DNA from: an uncultured Clostridium sp.
Lineage (GTDB): Bacteria; Bacillota; Clostridia; Clostridiales; Clostridiaceae
Length of the DNA stretch: 27,223 nucleotides
Assembly (NCBI GenBank): GCA_934755305.1
Contig: CAKVLD010000041.1
Location: 1 to 27,223 of the forward strand
Direction of reading: 5' to 3'
Part shown: positions 8,550-15,357 of the stretch, piece by piece
Position numbering within the stretch: the first letter of the stretch is position 1
Layout: every line of letters begins with the position of its first letter
Notes under the pieces: model-generated
What the model was told of the DNA's origin: nothing
The model's database searches: none
Seen by the model: only the letters and a program-made list of their open reading frames with translations
Program-made: the position numbers and the translations under genes

Positions 8550-8613
8550 TTTATATTTGGAGTGTAAAATCTGTAACCAGATAAATGTAAAGTTCATGTA
8601 AAGTTTATGTATC
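8550..8613 (-). promoter_or_regulatory. Pho-box promoter of pstS
   Basis: On the minus strand TTTACA occurs at 8597-8602, 8586-8591 and 8563-8568, with a weaker GATACA at 8608-8613 and GTTACA at 8572-8577. The first three in transcription order (8608, 8597, 8586) are spaced exactly 11 bases. A TATAAA -10 candidate lies at 8550-8555, seven bases from the last box. This is the arrangement expected of a PhoP/PhoB-activated promoter in which the boxes replace the -35. It would drive pstSCAB-phoU. Confidence 0.7.
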
Positions 8614-8616
8614 ATA

Positions 8617-8752
8617 CTTTTTTAGCCTTATAACTTTCCATCTTAATGTGCTTTTCAAGATAAATGTTGTTATTTTATTTTTCCATTTCCATAAACCTTT
8701 ATATCCTTATTACTAAAATTATTATTTATAGAAAACCACCAACATTTATTGT
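8617..8752. repeat. AT-rich dispersed repeat, copy R2 (right flank of Pho cluster)
   Basis: Second copy of the element at 141-300. TATAACTTTC (8629-8638), TCTTAA (8641-8646) and AAATGTTGTTA (8662-8672) occur with the same 33-base offset as in R1, and a T-rich TTTAGC precedes them in both. Inverted arms ATAAATGTTG (8660-8669) and CAACATTTAT (8740-8749) enclose a 70-base AT-rich centre. There is no ORF. It occupies most of the 356-base gap before pstS, together with the Pho promoter and the LRR terminator. Confidence 0.55.
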
Positions 8753-8806
8753 AGAAAGTTTTAAAAGTACAATTAAAGTTATGATGAAATAACCTATAAA
8801 CGCACC

Positions 8807-8840
8807 AAAAAAGCCCCCTAAATTAATAGTGAGCTTTTTT
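8807..8840 (-). terminator. Terminator of the LRR gene
   Basis: On the minus strand the arm AAAAAAGCTC (8831-8840) pairs with GGGCTTTTTT (8807-8816), ten pairs including one G-U. The 3' arm supplies the T run. It starts 13 bases after the LRR stop codon. The A/T symmetry would let it work in both directions, but no plus-strand gene runs into it. Confidence 0.8.
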
Positions 8841-8852
8841 ATTTTTTTATAT

Positions 8853-11198
8853 TTACCACTTTTGTAAAGCATGCTTGTCTATCTTAAGATTAGGATTAAC
8901 TTTTTGAAGACTATCAAACTGTTCTTTAGGAATATCTTCAGTTGTTGTACATCTAAGGACTTTCAAGTTATTACATAACTCTAAAGCTTTAATATCCTTA
9001 AGACTTCTATTTTGGCCTTTATTACCGGAAATATCTAACTCCTCCAAACCTATCATTGTACTTATAGGAGAAATATCAGTTACAATGTTATATGCTATTC
9101 CCAACTTTTTGACATTAGTTAAATCCTTTAAACATTCAATATCATTTAAATTACAACTTTTTAATTCTAATGTGTCTAAGTTCTTTAATTCCTTAATACT
9201 TTCATTAAGGTTACTACCTATACAGCTTCTGTTAAGACTTAATAACTTTAAGTTAGTAAGTCCTTTTAGAGATGAGTAATCATGTATTTCAGTGCGGTTT
9301 AAATGCAATTCTTTTAGATTATCTAAGCCTTTTAAACAATCTATGTCTAGCTTCCATTTCCAATCCAAGCTATCCCCCCAATAATCTTCTAAACCTAAAT
9401 TTAAATATTCTAAGTTCTTAAGAGAACTTAGTGAAGAAATGTCAGGCAAACTTCCTTCTAGTGATAAATATTTCAAATTAGTCAAATTTTTTATTGGTGA
9501 AATATCACTTAAATGCCTATCATCTTTTAAAAGTAAAACTTTTAAATTCTTTAAATTACTCAAAAAATCTAAATTTCTCAACTTATTTATTTTGCTCAAA
9601 GGTGTTATATCTCTAATACTTGCTCTCTCCAAGTTTAATACTTCCAGGTTAGTTAATTTCTCCAAAATATCAAAATTACTTAATGACAAAGAAGTAGTAG
9701 ATTCTAAAATTCCTTTAGTCAAATACTTATATCCTAATGTTTCAAGAATTGCTTTCTCTAATTTAGAATTTCCTAAATCTATAGCAGATACAGATAAATC
9801 TTTACTTACTTTTCCTGAAAAATTAATATTAGTATTTTTGTAATTTATATCACTTTTAAAATCAAATTTTAAAGTTGTACCTTGCTTAACATTTTTCCAT
9901 TCTATTGAATCTTCTTCTTTATTATACACTCCTTCTTCATTAATATTATATATATCAATAACATTAGTTTCAGTCACCCCTTTTATTGGGTTGTTTAGAG
10001 CAAAATCCTTATCAGTTTCAGCCCTATCTAAAGTTATACTTTGATCTTCTAGATTAATTGTTTTTAAACTATCTGGTATCTTTAAAGAACTTATATCTTT
10101 TATGTTATTATTTGAAAGATTCAATTCTGTTAAATTTGAGAAAGTTTCTAAATTCCCTACATTATCTATATTCTCTATATTATTATTAGATAAGTTAAGA
10201 TGTTCTAAACCTTTTAAATTTTCTATACCCTCTACATCTTTTATGTCTTTAATGTTATTTCCTGACAAACTTAAAGATTTTAAGTTAGTACAATACTCCA
10301 ACCCCTTAAAAGAAGTAATATTTTTAGATGAAAGATCTAATTCAGTAATTCCTTCTAAATCTTCTTTAGTAATCATATAACCTTGTGGTTTTCCTAAGGC
10401 TGATAATACAGCTTCCATCATATTATTATCTTCCATTAAGCTTAATACTCTAATATTAGCATCAACCTTTCCAGAATATTCAAAACTTCTAAATACATAA
10501 GTTTGCGGTTTCCACTGAGGTTCCCACGGATTTTCTAATGGAAAATTATGTTTTACTTCAAAATTCACCTTTTTATCCTCAGTAATATTATCCCAAGTAA
10601 TAGTACCGGTTTTTCTATCATATACACCACCATCACTTATATTATATACCTCTGGCTTGTCATAATCTTTTTCAATATTCCAATACCTTGATTCATCTGG
10701 ATGATTTAATGTTGGTAGTTTTATTTTAGCTACATTATTACAAACTACGATATTTAAAGTAACATCTTGATTCCTTGCAAATAACTTATAATAACCAAAG
10801 TTATTACAGCCCGAGTTCATTACGTAATTAAATTTATATTTTGAAAAATCAAATATTCTATTATTATCGAAATTAAAATCCTCTACCTTAGACCCATCCA
10901 TTGGTGAAACATCTATTATCTTATTTCCAGGCATAATCAATCTTTCTAGTTTCTCAAAATTTCTTATAACATTTATATCCTCTATTTCATTATTTCCTGC
11001 TTCTAATTCTTCTAATTTTTTTAGATTACCTAAGCAAGATATATCTTTAATTTTATTATTATTTAGAGTCAAAACTTCTAATTCAACTAAATTAGATAAT
11101 GGTTCTATATTTTCTATACTATCACCATCTAATCTTAACTGACTTAATTTACTGAATTTTGATGGCTTGGAAGCATCACTTATCTGATTACTATTCAC
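8853..11198 (-). CDS. Downstream open segment of the broken LRR gene
   Basis: This 781-codon frame opens at a GTG with no ribosome binding site, so it is probably the tail of the larger gene and not an independent gene. Content in order: LRRs (about 15-118); a beta-rich Ig-like spacer (about 120-250) with VYNISDGGVY and TITWDNI; a helical cap with MEAVLSALGK (about 255-285); LRRs (285-385); a second Ig-like spacer (about 400-470) with IYNINEEGVY and SIEWKNV; a second cap with LEKAILETLGY (480-490); and a final long LRR array (about 500-775) ending in ALQKW. The LRR units follow LxxLxLxxNxIxDIxxL, as in internalin-type proteins. The spacers and caps are clearly internal duplicates. Confidence 0.6.
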   Translation of the reverse strand: MNSNQISDASKPSKFSKLSQLRLDGDSIENIEPLSNLVELEVLTLNNNKIKDISCLGNLKKLEELEAGNNEIEDINVIRNFEKLERLIMPGNKIIDVSPMDGSKVEDFNFDNNRIFDFSKYKFNYVMNSGCNNFGYYKLFARNQDVTLNIVVCNNVAKIKLPTLNHPDESRYWNIEKDYDKPEVYNISDGGVYDRKTGTITWDNITEDKKVNFEVKHNFPLENPWEPQWKPQTYVFRSFEYSGKVDANIRVLSLMEDNNMMEAVLSALGKPQGYMITKEDLEGITELDLSSKNITSFKGLEYCTNLKSLSLSGNNIKDIKDVEGIENLKGLEHLNLSNNNIENIDNVGNLETFSNLTELNLSNNNIKDISSLKIPDSLKTINLEDQSITLDRAETDKDFALNNPIKGVTETNVIDIYNINEEGVYNKEEDSIEWKNVKQGTTLKFDFKSDINYKNTNINFSGKVSKDLSVSAIDLGNSKLEKAILETLGYKYLTKGILESTTSLSLSNFDILEKLTNLEVLNLERASIRDITPLSKINKLRNLDFLSNLKNLKVLLLKDDRHLSDISPIKNLTNLKYLSLEGSLPDISSLSSLKNLEYLNLGLEDYWGDSLDWKWKLDIDCLKGLDNLKELHLNRTEIHDYSSLKGLTNLKLLSLNRSCIGSNLNESIKELKNLDTLELKSCNLNDIECLKDLTNVKKLGIAYNIVTDISPISTMIGLEELDISGNKGQNRSLKDIKALELCNNLKVLRCTTTEDIPKEQFDSLQKVNPNLKIDKHALQKW

Positions 11199-11324
11199 AC
11201 CTAGTGACTCAGTCTTTGATACATTATTAGATATACTAATAGCTCCTGATCCTGTATTCGATAAGTTTAAGTATTTAATTTTTTTACAATTCTCTATATA
11301 AGAAAAATCATCTATTTTATTTCC

Positions 11325-11744
11325 TTATAAATTCAATCTCTTCATGTTAGGAAAATTAGACACAACAGATATATCTTTTACATTATCATTTGCTATTTCT
11401 AATTCTTCTAAGTTTGGACAATTAACTAATACTGAAATATCAATATTTTCAAGCTCAATTCTTTCTAAATTTACGCACTGCTCTAACCAATCAAAACTAG
11501 ATATTTTCATATTCCCTGCATAAGACCCCGTATAATGAATCTCTTTAATTTTTTTCAGTTTTCCTTTTGTTAATACTTCATTCCAATTTAAATTTGCAGC
11601 TTTTCCTAGAATATATCTTAAATTAGTATCTTGAATTAAGACCTCATCATCATCATCTTCTTCTGTGCTTTCCTCAATAGATGCCTCTTCTTCATTAACA
11701 CTATAGTTTGATTCAATAGCTTTAGGTGCTACATTAAAAACCAT
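11325..11744 (-). CDS. Upstream open segment of the broken LRR gene
   Basis: This 139-codon frame holds the N-terminus of the LRR protein. After the end of the signal peptide it has an acidic low-complexity stretch (EEEASIEESTEEDDDDE, about 18-34). A cap motif DTNLRYILGKA follows (about 39-49), equivalent to the caps before the later LRR arrays, and then three to four LRR units. It stops at TAA 11325-11327 inside a repeat. The ATG used here has no good ribosome binding site; translation more likely began upstream at 11797, before the frame was disturbed. Confidence 0.55.
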   Translation of the reverse strand: MVFNVAPKAIESNYSVNEEEASIEESTEEDDDDEVLIQDTNLRYILGKAANLNWNEVLTKGKLKKIKEIHYTGSYAGNMKISSFDWLEQCVNLERIELENIDISVLVNCPNLEELEIANDNVKDISVVSNFPNMKRLNL

Positions 11745-11968
11745 TCCACTTAATAGTTCCCCTGCTAAAATAAATGAAATTATTTTTTTCTTTTCATTAA
11801 ACTTTCCCCCTTATTTACAATTAATGATTTTTTATGCTTACAGTTTATTTTTTGCATCAACAATAAATTTATCGTATTAATTTTTTATTTTTATACTTTT
11901 TTCCTTTTCTATCTTATTTTGCAAAAAATATTTTGTTTAATCATTAAAAAAATTTGATTAACAACTAA

Positions 11969-11997
11969 TTGAATATATATTGTATTTTTGTTATTAT
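11969..11997 (+). promoter_or_regulatory. Sigma-A promoter of the S51 peptidase gene
   Basis: TTGAAT (11969-11974), a 17-base spacer, and TATTAT (11992-11997), followed about 30 bases later by the ATG with AAAGAGGTG upstream. The rest of the 230-base gap (11798-12027) is AT-rich and must also hold the LRR promoter. A 9-bp inverted pair TTAATGATT / AATCATTAA (11821-11829, 11939-11947) spans it, of unknown meaning. Confidence 0.6.
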
Positions 11998-12027
11998 ATA
12001 CAAAACAAATATTAAAGAGGTGTTATT

Positions 12028-12756
12028 ATGGGAAAAATAGTTGCTATAGGTGGTGGAGAAATTCATTTAGAAGAAACTTTATCTATAGATAAATTTATAG
12101 TAGAATTTTCAGAATCTAAAAATCCTAAATTATTATTCATTCCTACTGCAAGCAATGATTCTGAAGGTTACATTAAAACAATAGAATATATATATGGAAA
12201 TACTTTAGATTGTACTGTAGATACTTTACTTCTTACAAAAGATAACATTAATAAAGAAGAAATAAAAACAAAAATACTTTCTTCAGACATAATTTATGTT
12301 GGTGGTGGAGATACAGTTACAATGATGAAAATATGGAGAGAAAAGAATGTTATTAAATATCTAAAAGAAGCCTATAATAAAAATATTGTTCTTTCTGGAT
12401 TAAGTGCTGGATCTATCTGTTGGTTTGAAAAAGGTCATAGTGATAGTAATTCCTTTAGTAATCCTAATGGAACTTGGGACTATACTCAGGCTATTGGAAC
12501 TGGCTTTATTCACGCTATCCATTGTCCACATTATAATGAACCAGGAAGGGAAAGCTTTGATAAGATGATGATAACAGAATCTCTACCAGGTATAGCTATA
12601 GAAAATAATTGTGCCATAGTTATTAAAGATAATATGTATAAAATAATTAATTCTGATAATAAAGGAAAAGCCTATCTATTAAAAAACGAAAATGGTATTG
12701 TATCAAAAACAGAATTATCTATTACTGATTATGCTCCATTAAGTAACATACTATAA
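12028..12756 (+). CDS. Peptidase S51 family protein (dipeptidase E-like)
   Basis: Cytoplasmic serine peptidase-like protein of 242 residues. It has the class-I glutamine-amidotransferase-like fold of the S51 family: an N-terminal glycine loop IVAIGGGEI, LLFIPTAS (35-42), IIYVGGGDT (88-96), the nucleophile elbow GLSAGS with Ser126, and HCPHYNEPGR (165-174) carrying the candidate catalytic His. Known members cleave Asp-X dipeptides (PepE) or cyanophycin-type bonds. This length and the lack of a signal peptide favour the PepE-like group. It is a single-gene unit with its own promoter, divergent from the LRR gene. A weak A/T hairpin (about 12762-12798) may end it. The substrate cannot be read from the sequence. 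Confidence 0.85.
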   Translation: MGKIVAIGGGEIHLEETLSIDKFIVEFSESKNPKLLFIPTASNDSEGYIKTIEYIYGNTLDCTVDTLLLTKDNINKEEIKTKILSSDIIYVGGGDTVTMMKIWREKNVIKYLKEAYNKNIVLSGLSAGSICWFEKGHSDSNSFSNPNGTWDYTQAIGTGFIHAIHCPHYNEPGRESFDKMMITESLPGIAIENNCAIVIKDNMYKIINSDNKGKAYLLKNENGIVSKTELSITDYAPLSNIL

Positions 12757-12791
12757 TGTAAAAAAATATATGCATCAAAAAAACATTATAT

Positions 12792-12890
12792 TTTTTATTC
12801 TTTAGGTGTTTCTTTAACATACTTAATTTCAATACTTTTAAATACTTATTAACATCTTCACGTACAATATAATTTCCTAAAGAATAAAAA
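12792..12890. repeat. 15-bp perfect inverted repeat with 69-base centre
   Basis: TTTTTATTCTTTAGG (12792-12806) and CCTAAAGAATAAAAA (12876-12890) are exact reverse complements around 69 AT-rich bases. A minus frame (12722-12937) runs through it but has no RBS and poor codon content, so I do not call it. The right arm doubles as the T run of the minus-strand terminator at 12886-12917. Confidence 0.5.
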
Positions 12891-12917
12891 GGCGTCACAC
12901 TATTTAGCGTGACAGCC
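12886..12917 (-). terminator. Terminator of the PepSY-like gene
   Basis: On the minus strand GGC, one bulged T, then GTCACGC pair with GTGTGAC and GCC around a TAAATA loop (12891-12917), ten pairs including one G-U. TTTTTATT follows directly (12890 downwards). It lies 26 bases after the stop of the minus-strand gene. Confidence 0.85.
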
Positions 12918-12942
12918 TCTCTATCTTTTAAAAACAATTTAG

Positions 12943-13773
12943 CTAACTTATAGTATTGGTAATATTACTCTTTTCAGAATATATTATTTCACCATTATCA
13001 GTAGCTATGCAATATTGCATTTTTACTTCTTTATTATCCTCATCTGTTCCCTTAACATTTATTATATAACATAACTCAATCTTCTTATTTTCCTGATCTT
13101 CCACATAAGCTTTTACTATATCCTCTTCAATACTATTAAAGATATACATTAAAGTAAAAGAATTCTTTGCTATTACCTTAGCTTTTTCTTCATCTATATT
13201 TATTACAACTGATTCTGCATCCTTTCCTATAGAAGAATTAGAATAACCATCTAACTTTCCTGTTTCCTTATTTATCTTTAAAGATAAATTACAATTATAA
13301 TATGGATAGCCATCTTTATACTTAGTAAAAATCAAAGTATAATAAGGAACTACTTGCGCTTCCTCTTCTTTTAAAACTTCCTTAAATTCATAATCTCCAG
13401 TATAAATTTTCTTCAAATAACCTTCACCAATTTGTACAGCTTCTTCTTTAGATATTTTTACATTTAAAGCCCTGGCACCTTGATTAGTAAACCCAATAAC
13501 ATTATATTTAGCATCTACATCTATAGCATAATCATTTACAGTAACATTATAATATTCCTCTTTTTTTAAAGGATCACTTTTTTTAATAGATGTATATTTT
13601 TTGTTACTTTCTTCGTCTAAATCAATTATTTTATTCTCCACAAGATTTGTAACAAAATTTTTCGCAGCCTTCTTCTCCCTTGCACCAGGCCCAATATGTC
13701 CATATATCACTACACCTGTTATAATCACGAGTATCACTAGAATAAAAGATATTATTCTTTTCTTTACTTTCAT
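12943..13773 (-). CDS. Membrane-anchored PepSY/YcdB-like protein, function unknown
   Basis: A protein of about 276 residues with positively charged KVKKR, one membrane segment (about 6-25, IISFILVILVIITGVVIYG) and an extracellular mixed alpha/beta region. The core at about 105-190 (EEAVQIGEGYLKKI..., PYYTLIFTKYKDGYPYYN, INKETGKLDGYS) resembles the PepSY/YcdB-YcdC domains of secreted Firmicute proteins, some thought to inhibit peptidases. A second copy of the pattern (EEKAKVIAKNSF..., MQYCIATDNGEIIYSE) fills the rest. ATG 13771-13773 is chosen because it starts just before the charged/hydrophobic anchor. The frame also allows TTG at 13788. Neither has a strong RBS. A strong one lies further up, at a short in-frame ORF (13795-13851). 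I do not know its function. Confidence 0.7.
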   Translation of the reverse strand: MKVKKRIISFILVILVIITGVVIYGHIGPGAREKKAAKNFVTNLVENKIIDLDEESNKKYTSIKKSDPLKKEEYYNVTVNDYAIDVDAKYNVIGFTNQGARALNVKISKEEAVQIGEGYLKKIYTGDYEFKEVLKEEEAQVVPYYTLIFTKYKDGYPYYNCNLSLKINKETGKLDGYSNSSIGKDAESVVINIDEEKAKVIAKNSFTLMYIFNSIEEDIVKAYVEDQENKKIELCYIINVKGTDEDNKEVKMQYCIATDNGEIIYSEKSNITNTIS

Positions 13774-13794
13774 TATTAACTCTGTCAAAGTCTC

Positions 13795-13851
13795 TTATAT
13801 ACAATTTTTTATACAAAGCAAATTCACAAATATTTCCAAGGATTTTGACAA
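13795..13851 (-). other. Short leader ORF with strong RBS before the PepSY-like gene
   Basis: GGGAGG (13856-13861) lies four to five bases before TTG (13849-13851), which opens an 18-codon frame MSKSLEIFVNLLCIKNCI ending with TAA at 13795-13797. It is in the same frame as the following gene and ends 21 bases before that gene's ATG, which itself lacks a good RBS. It may be a coupling leader peptide, or the original N-terminus cut off by a stop codon. The case for translation rests only on the RBS. Confidence 0.3.
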
Positions 13852-13910
13852 ATTTCCTCCCTTCTTATGTAATCCATTATTTACATTAAATAGATTAATA
13901 ATTACAATTT

Positions 13911-14984
13911 TCATTTATTATGTCCTAGATATTTTTCTAACTTATTTGAAACTTCTCTACCAGCTACCTTTTGAACAAGGGATATTATCATTTCAAAACT
14001 TCCAAGTATATTTCCACTTAATATTATCTTTCCACCATCTATTAAGTTTTTTTCTTCTATTCTATCTTTTTCACAAAAATCATAAATTTCATATGGAAAT
14101 TTAGGTACTTTTATTCCATCTAAAACTCTGCAATCATTTAGAAATTTAATTCCCTCACCTTTTGTACATATATAATCATAAGAATTAAAATTCTCTAAAA
14201 TCATATTTTTAATCTCTTTATTCATTCCTATCATTCCATCAGGAATTATTAAAATATCTGGTTTAAAATTCTCAATGTCTATAACTTCTGTATCTATAAC
14301 TAGTCCATTATTTAGCTTAACTTTATTTTTAAAAGAAATACTATTTATTTTAAATAATTCTTTCTCTTCAATTAAATTAACCATCTTTAATGTATCAAAA
14401 GCAGTAGCATAATCTAGCATACTCATTCCATCATACATTAATATCCCAATATTTTTAGTAACATTCTCTTCTTTTTTAAAAAAATCATCACTTGTTATTT
14501 TTACTTTAACTCCATCTTTATATTGTCCAATTTCTTTAAACCCCAAATCTTTAGCAATTCTCATTGCACTTTCTGTAGGAACACTATCAATTATCATTTC
14601 TCCGCCAAAATCTAAAAAGAAATATTCAAGTAAAAGCCTTAGAGCTTCTTTTCCATAACCTTTATTTCTATATTTATGATGTATCTTAATGTTAAATCTA
14701 GCAATCTTAGTTACTAAATCGTATCCATGAAAACTAACTTCACCTATTGCTTCATCATTAATAGTGTAAACTAGACAATAAAAGTTTTTTCCGTCTGTAG
14801 GATAAACCATCTTTTTATAAAACATCTCCCACTTACTTTCTGGAAAATCAAATACGCCCCCTATATCCTTCATAGTTTCTTTATCTGACCATAATTTAGA
14901 AACAAATGCTAGATCATCATATTCCGGTTGCTTTATATAGATATACTTCCCATTTCTCCTATAGCTTCCTTTTATATTTGTCAT
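13911..14984 (-). CDS. GNAT acetyltransferase fused to DJ-1/PfpI domain
   Basis: A two-domain cytoplasmic protein of 357 residues. Residues 1-170 form a GNAT N-acetyltransferase of the RimJ/RimL type, with the acetyl-CoA loop RNKGYGKEAL (106-115) and the C-terminal LGFKEIGQYKDG. Residues 175-357 form a DJ-1/PfpI (ThiJ) domain: NIGILMYDGMSMLDYATAFD, DILIIPDG (243-250), and the nucleophile elbow YICTKGEGI with Cys273. The elbow is less canonical than the usual CTGA. The family Glu near the start of the domain seems replaced in DYATAFD. GNAT enzymes acetylate amines from acetyl-CoA; DJ-1 domains act as glyoxalases, deglycase-like enzymes or ligand-binding modules. AGGTGA precedes the ATG. A candidate promoter TTGATA-17-GATATT lies at about 15020-15048. 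The substrate is unknown. Confidence 0.85.
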   Translation of the reverse strand: MTNIKGSYRRNGKYIYIKQPEYDDLAFVSKLWSDKETMKDIGGVFDFPESKWEMFYKKMVYPTDGKNFYCLVYTINDEAIGEVSFHGYDLVTKIARFNIKIHHKYRNKGYGKEALRLLLEYFFLDFGGEMIIDSVPTESAMRIAKDLGFKEIGQYKDGVKVKITSDDFFKKEENVTKNIGILMYDGMSMLDYATAFDTLKMVNLIEEKELFKINSISFKNKVKLNNGLVIDTEVIDIENFKPDILIIPDGMIGMNKEIKNMILENFNSYDYICTKGEGIKFLNDCRVLDGIKVPKFPYEIYDFCEKDRIEEKNLIDGGKIILSGNILGSFEMIISLVQKVAGREVSNKLEKYLGHNK

Positions 14985-15253
14985 AATCTAATCACCTATT
15001 TATTTTATTTATATATATTAAATATCTCATATTTACTTAATATTATCAATAGTTTTGAGAAATAAGCTACATACTATTATTAATGAAAAACTTTTTCTTT
15101 ATCTAATGGAATTTTTATCTTTGTATATCCTTATAGGTATAGTTTTTCAGAAACTTATAGCCTTATTTTTGTATTTAATAGAATATATTGTATAATAATT
15201 GTTTTTTATATTAATTTTTTATAATTTACACCTAAAAAAATGTTGATTTTATA

Positions 15254-15282
15254 TTGATTTTATTGATTATTGTTTATATAAT
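15254..15282 (+). promoter_or_regulatory. Sigma-A promoter of the pot operon
   Basis: TTGATT (15254-15259), a 17-base spacer, and consensus TATAAT (15277-15282). TTGATT is also repeated at 15243 and 15263, giving three direct copies. This is the main signal in the 373-base gap 14985-15357; the rest is AT-rich with only the candidate GNAT promoter near its left end. Confidence 0.75.
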
Positions 15283-15292
15283 ATTTTTTGTT

Positions 15293-15323
15293 GTTTAGTA
15301 ATCTTAAACATAAAGTTTAGTAA
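15293..15323 (+). promoter_or_regulatory. Candidate operator for the pot regulator
   Basis: GTTTAGTAA occurs twice (15293-15301 and 15315-15323), 22 bases apart, which is two helical turns. TAAAC (15305-15309) and GTTTA (15315-15319) form an inverted pair between them. The block begins ten bases after the -10, so a bound repressor would block initiation or clearance. Assignment to the XRE-cupin protein encoded just downstream is inference. Confidence 0.45.
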
Positions 15324-15357
15324 AAGTTATTTTTTATAAGAAATGCAGGTGAAAATT

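Larger units (their letters stand above)
8853..11797 (-). pseudogene. Secreted leucine-rich-repeat (internalin-like) protein gene with two lesions
   Basis: One reading frame from about 11785 down to 8853 encodes a roughly 980-residue LRR protein, interrupted twice. First, the natural start is ATG at 11795-11797, eight bases after AGGGGG. It enters an A7 tract (11783-11789) and meets a TAA at once. With one extra A it would read MKRKKIISFILAGELLSGMV, a typical signal peptide continuous with the long frame. Second, an in-frame TAA (11325-11327) sits in an LRR, where MKRLNL-stop-GNKIDD matches the repeat consensus except for the stop. LRR coding continues unbroken across that stop. Both lesions are single-base events, so this is either a recent pseudogene, a slippage-controlled gene, or a sequencing artefact. 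No LPXTG, SLH or other wall anchor was seen at the C-terminus. Confidence 0.8.

Noticed and set aside
11325..11327. Stop-codon readthrough or selenocysteine-type recoding in the LRR gene
   Set aside because: The stop is TAA, not TGA, with no recoding hairpin seen next to it; a nonsense mutation is simpler.
12722..12937. 71-codon minus-strand frame between the S51 and PepSY-like genes
   Set aside because: It covers the terminator hairpin and both inverted-repeat arms, has no RBS, and its product has no recognisable feature.
13631..13816. 61-codon minus frame overlapping the start of the PepSY-like gene
   Set aside because: It starts at TTG without an RBS and reads the membrane-anchor coding region out of frame.
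13601..14104. 167-codon plus-strand frame
   Set aside because: It overlaps the antisense of two well-supported minus-strand genes and their gap; its Phe/Leu-rich content is typical of an AT-rich shadow.
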